A stretch of DNA of 64,000 bases from a virus. Below are positions 58,343 to 64,000 of the stretch, piece after piece; within the stretch, counting starts at the first letter, position 1; the number at the start of each line of letters is the position of its first letter. The position numbers and the translations under genes were made by a program. The stretch is taken from IMG/VR virus record IMGVR_UViG_3300020469_000020, positions 41,192 to 105,191 of that record; one strand, 5' to 3'. The notes beneath the pieces were generated by a model that saw nothing but the letters and a program-made list of their open reading frames with translations, was not told where the DNA came from and searched no databases.

Positions 58343-59132
58343 GGGGAAAATTCGGAGTTTTAGAAATTTTTTTGCTTTGAGGATTATACTCTGCAGTTTC
58401 AAAAGTGAAGGGAGGTTTATCAATTTTGATTTTTGGTTTTTGAGTTTTGTCAAACCATATCAAATCTCTATCTTTTGGATAATTTTTATCCCAAACCAAT
58501 GTTGATTTATTAGTCATAATATATTTTGCTTTTTTTGATAAAGGATATACATAGCGAAACATTAAACCTTCTATTAATTTTATATTTTCCTTCTTCATAA
58601 AATCTTTTGTCAGCCATGCAGGAATATGGGATAGCTTTGAAAATGCACGATTAACTTTTAGTAACTTTTTAACACTTCTTGGGTGTATTTTTTCTCCATT
58701 ATCCATCATATAAGATTGTGTAAAATATCCTTCACCAAAATAAAAATTTGATGCTTGATATACATAACCAACTTTTCCCATAATTCCATCAGCCATTGTG
58801 TACAAAAAAAGCCTTTCTTTAAGATTTGATTTCATCCATGAAATTGTTTTTGAAATCATTTGTGATTCTGAATTTTTTGGCATATCCTCAGACATACACA
58901 TTTTACCAATTTCATAATAATCTCCAGTTCCAAGATCAGGAAACATTTTCTTTATAGTGTTCAACGGTTGTGTACCCCAACCTAAAGTTAAAACACCTTT
59001 CAGTTCTTTACCGAGATAAAAACCTAAAAAATATTTTGTATGTATTGGCATGATAGGAGAGTAATGATATTTCTCTACAAAAGAAACTGCTAAAGATTTT
59101 GATATTTTTTCAACCTTATAATCAAACTTCAT
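58326..59132 (-). CDS. Mom-like GNAT-fold DNA modification candidate
   Basis: A 268-aa protein. EKYHYSPIMP at about 20-29, FLGFYLGKELKGVLTLGWGT, YYEIGKMCMSEDMPKNSESQ (about 92-111), LFLYTMADGIMGKVGYVYQA and SNFYFGEGYFTQS follow in the order of the phage Mu Mom family: a HYS motif, EL-x-R-L-like helix, NSES, SYAD-like and GxxYQAxNW blocks. Mom makes a modified adenine that blocks restriction. Similarity is judged by eye, and the DNA-modifying activity is inferred. Confidence 0.55.
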   Translation of the reverse strand: MKFDYKVEKISKSLAVSFVEKYHYSPIMPIHTKYFLGFYLGKELKGVLTLGWGTQPLNTIKKMFPDLGTGDYYEIGKMCMSEDMPKNSESQMISKTISWMKSNLKERLFLYTMADGIMGKVGYVYQASNFYFGEGYFTQSYMMDNGEKIHPRSVKKLLKVNRAFSKLSHIPAWLTKDFMKKENIKLIEGLMFRYVYPLSKKAKYIMTNKSTLVWDKNYPKDRDLIWFDKTQKPKIKIDKPPFTFETAEYNPQSKKISKTPNFPLDIFS

Positions 59133-59139
59133 ATTATAA

Positions 59140-59331
59140 TTATCCTAACCAACATTGTTTATTTAAAATAGAAACTAAACTCACAGAAGTAACAACTCCA
59201 TATCCACGTTGTTTAATTGGTAACACTAGTGGATTATCTTGTTCATCCCAATGTATATAAACTGTACTATTTGTTGGTAATGATTTCACAAGATGTTTAG
59301 CTTGTTTATAAATCAATTGATTTTTGCTCAT
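59140..59331 (-). CDS. Unknown 63-aa protein
   Basis: MSKNQLIYKQAKHLVKSLPT then TVYIHWDEQDNPLVLPIKQR. Small alpha/beta protein, not recognised. It overlaps the nuclease gene by 26 nt and lies 7 nt ahead of the Mom-like gene. Confidence 0.55.
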   Translation of the reverse strand: MSKNQLIYKQAKHLVKSLPTNSTVYIHWDEQDNPLVLPIKQRGYGVVTSVSLVSILNKQCWLG

Positions 59332-59992
59332 GAAAGATATCCTTATATTCTTTAATTTTTGAATGTAGGGGTTTCATCCAATTTCCAACTTTCTCATGAA
59401 ACACCTGGAAGTCTTCTCCTTTATTAACCGAAATTAAAATTACAATATCTTTGATTGGGTAATTTGTCAATTCATAAAATGCCATACTATAAAATGCGGC
59501 TTGCATAAAATAATCTTCAATCCATTGTTTCTTTTTCCATTTGCGAGAGGTTTTAAAATCTATAATCGCTGGTGCATCATCATGAACACCTATTAAATCT
59601 ACTCTACCTGCGACACCTAATTGATTGGAATATAATGGTACTTCTTGATACCATGTTTCTTGAAGATGTTTATCAAGATGATCTTTTACACGATCAAATT
59701 GAACTTCTTCATCTTTGGTTTCAACGTATTTTTTATGATCTTTCCCGTCAAGGTATAGCTCAAGACCGGAATGCATTCTAGTGCCGTTTGAACTTGACTC
59801 GGAAGTAATTCTGTTTGCCTCCGCTTCTCCGACTTTTTTTCTCCATTGTGCAATTGATTTTTTCTTGAAGTGTCCAAGTAATGTAGTAATTGAGATGAAC
59901 TTGTTATCTTCAGGTGTGACATAATATCTTTTACCATCTATTGTTTTAGTTTTTAAATCCCAAAAATCGTATGTAGGTTTTTCTATAATCAT
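59306..59992 (-). CDS. RecB-like PD-(D/E)xK exonuclease
   Basis: A 228-aa nuclease of the RecB/Cas4-like class. GTRMHSGLELYLDGKD (His), the GVAGRVDLIGVHDDAPAIID block and DFKTSRKWKKKQWIEDYFMQ give the GxxDxxxxxxxxxxxxDxKT core; QAAFYSMAFYEL supplies the QxxxY motif IV. Found in many marine T4-like phages. Probably degrades or processes DNA during takeover or recombination. Confidence 0.85.
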   Translation of the reverse strand: MIIEKPTYDFWDLKTKTIDGKRYYVTPEDNKFISITTLLGHFKKKSIAQWRKKVGEAEANRITSESSSNGTRMHSGLELYLDGKDHKKYVETKDEEVQFDRVKDHLDKHLQETWYQEVPLYSNQLGVAGRVDLIGVHDDAPAIIDFKTSRKWKKKQWIEDYFMQAAFYSMAFYELTNYPIKDIVILISVNKGEDFQVFHEKVGNWMKPLHSKIKEYKDIFHEQKSIDL

Positions 59993-60003
59993 AATCTATC
60001 ATT

Positions 60004-60011
60004 GATAAATA
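60004..60011 (+). promoter_or_regulatory. Late promoter box (GATAAATA) for the plus-strand fibre-associated genes
   Basis: Plus-strand GATAAATA, 61 nt ahead of the ATG at 60072, in the divergent 79-bp gap with the exonuclease gene. Confidence 0.6.
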
Positions 60012-60071
60012 ATTTAAAGCATAAATATTCTAAGAATTATAATCAATAACATTCAATCAGAGTAAATTGAA

Positions 60072-60467
60072 ATGTCTGAAACTTTAATGGATCGTGATTT
60101 AAATCTTAGTAATTTTCGTATAAAAAATGTAGGAACAGCAGTTGAACCAACTGACGCAATTTCTAAAAGAGATTTAGATTTAGCTAAACCTAAAATATTC
60201 AATAATATTGAATCATTTGTCATGGCAGATTCTGATCCTGACGATGAAAACAAAGTCACTCTTGCTCACCCTACAGATATTTATAGTGCTTTAGTTTTTG
60301 TAAATGGATTAGCAAAAGCACCCTCGGCTACTCACCCAACAACTGGAAATTTTGTAGTAAGAGATTATCAGATAATTGCATATTCTACATACTCTGTAGT
60401 ACAATTTCAAACTGGATATCCAGATGGAACTAATGTTATTGTACTCTATAATACAGTATCTAATTAG
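60072..60467 (+). CDS. Small fibre-type virion protein
   Basis: A 131-aa protein with NLSNFRIKNVGTAVEPTDAI then SKRDLDLA, the shape of the fibre motif xIxNVGxPxxxxDAxxKxYVD at the distal end of many tail fibres. The remainder is beta-rich (ALVFVNGLAKAP, VIVLYN). First gene of a late plus-strand group. Confidence 0.7.
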   Translation: MSETLMDRDLNLSNFRIKNVGTAVEPTDAISKRDLDLAKPKIFNNIESFVMADSDPDDENKVTLAHPTDIYSALVFVNGLAKAPSATHPTTGNFVVRDYQIIAYSTYSVVQFQTGYPDGTNVIVLYNTVSN

Positions 60468-60507
60468 AAAAGTCAAGTTTTTTTTCAATTTTTCTTAAAA
60501 AAATATT

Positions 60508-60873
60508 ATGTCAGTCAATAGTCTTGAGACAAAAGAAAACATTAAATCTTTAAAAAATGGATTAGAGCTAACACGTAAATTTAATCCTATTACTTATGAT
60601 ACAACAGATTCTTTATTTAAAAATCAAAAAAATTTACCTGGATTAATAGCCGAGGATGTATTGCAATTTTATCCAGAAATAGTTAAATTGAATGAGAAAA
60701 AAGAAATTATTGGTATCAACTATATAAAAATAATTCCTTTATTGTTATCTGCTATTAAAGAGTTAGATAATTCTTTAAAAATTTCAAATAATAAAATAAA
60801 AGAATTGGATGCTAAAACAAAAAATAATTATTCTGATTCAGAATTATCTTTTTTAAATATATTTAAAAAATAA
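60508..60873 (+). CDS. Free-standing S74-type intramolecular chaperone domain
   Basis: A 121-aa protein that is almost only the chaperone domain usually fused to the C-terminus of tail fibres. LETKENIKSL (residues 6-15, family (D)xRxKxNI), NPITYDTT, NLPGLIAEDVLQFYPEIVKL (family GxIAQEVxxxxPExV), INYIKIIPLLLSAIKELDNS, then a coiled coil. Normally Ser of SDxRxK is the self-cutting residue; here the aligned position is Asn4 at the very N-terminus, as if the gene begins at the processed product. May fold a fibre in trans. Confidence 0.75.
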   Translation: MSVNSLETKENIKSLKNGLELTRKFNPITYDTTDSLFKNQKNLPGLIAEDVLQFYPEIVKLNEKKEIIGINYIKIIPLLLSAIKELDNSLKISNNKIKELDAKTKNNYSDSELSFLNIFKK

Positions 60874-60875
60874 TA

Positions 60876-61484
60876 ATGGCAAATATTGTCAAGATAAAAA
60901 ATTCTAATATAGCAGGTAGAGTACCTAGTTCTCTAGAAACAGGTGAACTTGCAATTAATATTAATGATGGTAAACTTTTTTACAAAAATTCAAGTAATAC
61001 TATACAATCCATTTCAAATACAGGTGGCGGTGGTGGTGTTACTGTACAAAATGCAGGTAGTAATCTAGGTACAGCAACTACTATAAACTTTACTGGTAGT
61101 GGGGTAACTGCTAGTGGCACCGGTACCATAGAAGTTAATGTTCCTGGAGGAGGTGGTGGTAGTAGTCCATATACAAACCTGACAGAAACTACTTATTCTC
61201 CACAAGCTAATACTGCAATAAATAATACAAATATAAGTAGTTTTCAAAAAATTAATACTGGAGAATACAAATTCTTTTTTACTTCTAATTTTAGTAGTAA
61301 CACTTATAGCACAGAAATAAATGTCCAATCATTTGAAGATTTTGGTGAACCCCCTAACTTTGGAATAATTTCTGAGAAAGCAATTAATTACGTTATTGTA
61401 AAAACAGGTAGAACAAATATTAATGACATTAACATTATTGATAGATTTGATATATCACAATTTAAGATTAAACTTTTTGAATAG
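60876..61484 (+). CDS. Fibre-type structural protein with GELAIN motif
   Basis: A 202-aa protein: NSNIAGRVPSSLETGELAIN then DGKLFYKNSSN (about residues 9-40) is a common attachment module at the start of marine phage fibres. Gly runs at about 51-55 and 90-95 flank a beta-rich VTVQNAGSNLGTATTINFTG segment. Starts 2 nt after the chaperone-like gene. Confidence 0.7.
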   Translation: MANIVKIKNSNIAGRVPSSLETGELAININDGKLFYKNSSNTIQSISNTGGGGGVTVQNAGSNLGTATTINFTGSGVTASGTGTIEVNVPGGGGGSSPYTNLTETTYSPQANTAINNTNISSFQKINTGEYKFFFTSNFSSNTYSTEINVQSFEDFGEPPNFGIISEKAINYVIVKTGRTNINDINIIDRFDISQFKIKLFE

Positions 61485-61493
61485 GATTTTTTA

Positions 61494-61682
61494 ATGATAG
61501 TTACAATAGAATGGTTAGATGAGAAATTTGGAACGATTAAAAAAATGCAAGAAGAAATAGACGAAAGAATTGAACAATTAAAAAAACAACAATTAATAAA
61601 TTATGGTGCGATAGCTATGATCAATGAAATGAGAAAAGAAGTGGAAAATGAAAAAGATGTAGAAGGAAACAACACTTTTTAA
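61494..61682 (+). CDS. 62-aa coiled-coil protein
   Basis: A small helical protein (DEKFGTIKKMQEEIDERIEQ, then MINEMRKEVENEK). It resembles short coiled-coil tail-fibre companions. ATAGGATTTTT precedes the ATG. Not recognised. Confidence 0.55.
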   Translation: MIVTIEWLDEKFGTIKKMQEEIDERIEQLKKQQLINYGAIAMINEMRKEVENEKDVEGNNTF

Positions 61683-61693
61683 AGAAGGTATAA

Positions 61694-62035
61694 GTGGCAA
61701 CACCACAAACTGATCTATCTATATTAGATTTATACATAGGCACTGATTTTGTAAAAGGCATACAGTGTTCCCAAATACAAGCAGCGCCGGAGTCTCTTGT
61801 TGGTTATGCCTTATTTGCTCAGATGAGAAAGAATCATGAGTCGGTACAATACTGGACTTTTGAGATATTGAAAAATACAACAGATTTTGTATTATTCATG
61901 GATTCTAAACTCACTAAAACTATTCCTCCCGGATATTATAATTATGATGTAGTATTATTACACACAACAAACGTGCGTTCTGTATTATTACAAGGACAAG
62001 TAAACGCATTACCAACTTTCACGTTTGCATCATAA
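61694..62035 (+). CDS. Small beta-rich virion protein (113 aa)
   Basis: GTG start with AAGAAGG 7 nt upstream. ILDLYIGTDFVKGIQC, APESLVGYALFAQMRKNHES and PPGYYNYDVVLLHTTNVRSV form the pattern of small structural proteins near fibres in T4-like marine phages and of baseplate BppU-type immunoglobulin-like domains. Not functionally proven. Confidence 0.6.
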   Translation: MATPQTDLSILDLYIGTDFVKGIQCSQIQAAPESLVGYALFAQMRKNHESVQYWTFEILKNTTDFVLFMDSKLTKTIPPGYYNYDVVLLHTTNVRSVLLQGQVNALPTFTFAS

Positions 62036-62041
62036 AAAAAT

Positions 62042-62833
62042 ATGGTCACCGATAAAATAAAATCTGCTCTTCTTTTTAGTTCCAATTTAGATAGAGTAAC
62101 TAGAAGTTTAGATTTAGTTGACAATATTCGTAGTAATACTGACACTACTCAAATGGAAACCGCAACAATGGATGCTATTAATTCATTGTCTGCTATAAGT
62201 AAACAATTTAATATTGATGCAGATTTTGTCAATATTGATATACCAACAAACAACAGAATAGATAATGATGAACTAGTTAAAATTAAAAACGCTAGTGTTT
62301 TTACAACTGGTATTACAGATGATGAAAAGACAGAAAATCTTTCTTTAGTAAACAACATTTTTAATGCAGTCACAGCAAATCTTGTACCTGCTGATTTATC
62401 CAATCATGGATTTGTTGGATTTAAAGTTGAATCTGGTGGTTTTAGTGAAACAGGATTTGATACATTAAATTTTGAAGCCAACTCAGGATTTCAAGTTTCA
62501 AGAAGTGGTGCTGATAGAACTATTGTTGATATTGATCATAATGCATTTTCATCAATATCTGTAGATGGTTTTGGGGGCAATACTGTTGATGCAACATTTT
62601 CTGATACACTATATCTTGTAGGAGATGGAATAAAATTAGAAACAAGTGTTGATGAGCTTAACAGAAAATTCTTAAAACTTACAAATCTTCATCAATCTGT
62701 TTCATCATTAGAAGATGTAACATTAAGTTCAACTATACAAACAGATGATATATTGATAAGAAAAGATAATGAGTTTCAAAACATACCAAGTCAAAATGTC
62801 AGACCATCTATCATATACGGAGGCGAATTTTAA
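62042..62833 (+). CDS. Virion structural protein candidate (263 aa)
   Basis: A 263-aa Ser/Thr/Asp-rich, beta-rich protein with GFVGFKVESGGFSETGFDTL and SVSSLEDVTLSSTIQTDDIL, then RKDNEFQNIPSQNVR. The final LxDVxxxxxxxxDxLxxxxNxxFxxxPS pattern is typical of phage fibre shafts. It starts 6 nt after the previous gene, in the same late group. Confidence 0.6.
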   Translation: MVTDKIKSALLFSSNLDRVTRSLDLVDNIRSNTDTTQMETATMDAINSLSAISKQFNIDADFVNIDIPTNNRIDNDELVKIKNASVFTTGITDDEKTENLSLVNNIFNAVTANLVPADLSNHGFVGFKVESGGFSETGFDTLNFEANSGFQVSRSGADRTIVDIDHNAFSSISVDGFGGNTVDATFSDTLYLVGDGIKLETSVDELNRKFLKLTNLHQSVSSLEDVTLSSTIQTDDILIRKDNEFQNIPSQNVRPSIIYGGEF

Positions 62834-62874
62834 ATTATTAATATCATAACACTCACACACAAATAGAAAAACAT

Positions 62875-63282
62875 ATGAAAGAGACTAATTTACGTATATT
62901 GATCAAAACAATATCACACTTACTAGTAGTCACTTCAACTTTATTATTTACCAGTGTATTATTAGACTTATCTAAATTTCAAACAATATTAATGGTTTCA
63001 TCTGGATTAACAGTTGGCTGGGTACTTTACATTATTCATGAAAAAATATGGAATGTGATAAATTGGAAAAGAGAGAATGGCATAGATAAAAAAATCAGAA
63101 GTATTGCTAAAGTTCTAACATGGAGAACAATAGCAATATTTTCTGTTTTTATATGTGCATTGTTAGCAAACATAGAAATTAATAGTGGTCTAATTTTTAC
63201 ATTTGTTTTTAATACACTTATTATTATCTTACACTTTATTCATGAAAGAATATGGAATAGAATAAGATTAGGTTTTCACTAG
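62875..63282 (+). CDS. DUF2061-type membrane protein, duplicated domain
   Basis: A 135-aa protein of two related halves, each with two TM helices and an end of IIHEKIWNVINW (residues about 53-64) or FIHERIWNRIRL (about 122-133). The second half has the family signature SIAKVLTWRTIAI. The family is common in marine bacteria and phages; function unknown. Confidence 0.8.
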   Translation: MKETNLRILIKTISHLLVVTSTLLFTSVLLDLSKFQTILMVSSGLTVGWVLYIIHEKIWNVINWKRENGIDKKIRSIAKVLTWRTIAIFSVFICALLANIEINSGLIFTFVFNTLIIILHFIHERIWNRIRLGFH

Positions 63283-63371
63283 TTATCTTTTCCATATAAT
63301 AAAATAATAACTAGTACTATTGCAAAACCCAATATAAGATTGATTCCTAATAATATCACTAAGTCTAGCAT
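63279..63371 (-). CDS. 30-aa single-TM small protein
   Basis: MLDLVILLGINLILGFAI then VLVIILLYGKDN, a single TM span. The ribosome site is weak, and the end overlaps the DUF2061 gene by 4 nt convergently. Nothing else is visible in 63283-63418. Uncertain. Confidence 0.35.
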   Translation of the reverse strand: MLDLVILLGINLILGFAIVLVIILLYGKDN

Positions 63372-63418
63372 TATTTTTTGTAATTTCCTTTAATTAAGAG
63401 TTTTTAAACTTGTATTAA

Positions 63419-64000
63419 TTAAAAATTTGCAAATCCGTCAAATGCGAATCCATGAATTGCTAAGACAATAACTACTGACAATGCCAGTCCAATCATCATC
63501 TTAAAGAAGTCTTTCCCAACCAAAGGAAAGACAGTTTTGAACTTGTATTTTCCAGTTACTGATGCAAATGCAAGTTCTCTTCCTGCTAGTAACCCCACAA
63601 AAACCCATGTTGTTGACATTGGAATATTATTATATCCTTTAAAATACCATAATATAATTGAGTAAATTAAATCTACTAAGGTGGCAGAACGCACATAACT
63701 TACGTTTGTTTTGCTTAAAACAATCTCTTGAATCTTACCTCCCTTTTCATGAAACATATATGCTAATCCAATTACAAATACTCCACTAATTAGCAACATA
63801 ACTTCAACAGATATTTGTCTTGGTAGAAATACAGCAATGTTTGCCATATCATGACTTAACCATGTAAACCAAAGCCACCCTGTGGTACACCATTGTGCAA
63901 CCCTCCACCATTTTTCATGTGATTCGGGTATTTCTTTTTTAGTTTCCCAAAATTTAGATACTGCTAACCAGATCAAATATGCGGCCGCTGCAGCAACCAT
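63419..64000 (-). CDS. PHO4/Pit-type phosphate transporter, C-terminal part (cut by window edge)
   Basis: 193 residues of a polytopic membrane protein running off the right edge; an ATG coincides with base 64000 but is probably internal. TTGWLWFTWLSHDMANIAVF and the NNIPMSTTWVFVGLLAGREL block fit the PHO4/PitA family, whose repeats carry (S/N)xDxANxxxP and PxSTTWxxVG. About five TM helices. Phosphate supply limits marine phage DNA synthesis, so import is a sensible role. Assigned by motif only. Confidence 0.7.
   Translation of the reverse strand: MVAAAAAYLIWLAVSKFWETKKEIPESHEKWWRVAQWCTTGWLWFTWLSHDMANIAVFLPRQISVEVMLLISGVFVIGLAYMFHEKGGKIQEIVLSKTNVSYVRSATLVDLIYSIILWYFKGYNNIPMSTTWVFVGLLAGRELAFASVTGKYKFKTVFPLVGKDFFKMMIGLALSVVIVLAIHGFAFDGFANF

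Noticed and set aside
1-64000. Prophage integration module or attachment site
   Set aside because: No integrase, excisionase or repeated att-like sequence seen; the gene set is that of a virulent T4-like phage.

Overview
This 64 kb window is part of the genome of a large, AT-rich, tailed phage of the T4 superfamily, a myovirus of the marine cyanophage/pelagiphage type. The left 12 kb carries the T4 head and tail block in T4 order on the minus strand (gp23, gp22, gp21, gp68/gp67 positions, gp20, gp19, gp18, gp17). Neck, tail and baseplate genes (gp14, gp15, gp16, tail-tube-like, gp26-like) lie on the plus strand. A gp32/gp59/gp33 replication and late-transcription cluster with T4 synteny lies at 42-44 kb. 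There is no integrase, attachment site or bacterial housekeeping backbone, so the biosynthetic genes are phage cargo and not host DNA. The host cannot be named from sequence. The sigma70-like promoters, lipoproteins, spanins and an SbmA-like inner-membrane protein point to a Gram-negative marine bacterium.

Layout. 1-11.7 kb: minus-strand virion genes. 11.8-28.3 kb: plus-strand virion genes, including a four-gene envelope cassette (signal-peptide protein, MotA/TolQ/ExbB-like, ExbD/MotB-like, two-TM protein) inserted between gp15 and gp16, a 1341-aa repeat-built fibre, a GNAT enzyme and a virion lysozyme. 28.3-33.3 kb: minus-strand early accessory region of very small genes, driven by repeated strong sigma70 promoters, ending in a lipoprotein pair. 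33.7-42 kb: PRTase, a capsid-targeted protein candidate, purT, purA, rpe, SbmA-like transporter and rpiB. 42-44.7 kb: gp32, gp59, gp33-like and an overlapping spanin pair. 44.8-48.2 kb: tRNA-Leu(UAA), small membrane proteins, a phosphoesterase and a probable restriction-modification pair. 48.2-57.5 kb: an almost gap-free operon carrying purC, pyrF, an aspartate-type aminotransferase, a MazG-like protein, purB, purF, prs and an AAA ATPase. 57.5-60 kb: LPD29-like, Mom-like and RecB-like genes. 60-62.8 kb: plus-strand fibre-associated genes, including a free-standing S74-type chaperone. 62.9-64 kb: membrane proteins, including part of a PHO4/Pit-type phosphate transporter.

How the genes work together. 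Rpe and RpiB lead to ribose-5-phosphate, Prs makes PRPP, PurF commits PRPP to purines, PurT, PurC, PurB and PurA supply further purine steps, PyrF gives UMP, and the aminotransferase could supply the aspartate used by PurC and PurA. PurD, PurL, PurM, PurE/K and PurH are not in this window.

Two promoter classes can be read directly. Class 1 is sigma70-like (TTGACA/T, 16-17 bp, TATACT or TAAGAT/TATGAT). Seven of these carry a paired GATC element at the -10/start region. Class 2 is a T4-type late box (T/G)ATAAATA, found 33-84 nt ahead of capsid, tail, fibre, spanin and putative capsid-cargo genes.

The best candidates for undescribed biology are: the phage-encoded ion-channel-like membrane cassette; a set of proteins with N-termini resembling the T4 capsid-targeting sequence, one of them resembling an ADP-ribosyltransferase; the RM plus Mom-like DNA modification set, with a perfect 15-bp inverted repeat over the RM promoter; and the paired-GATC early promoter family.
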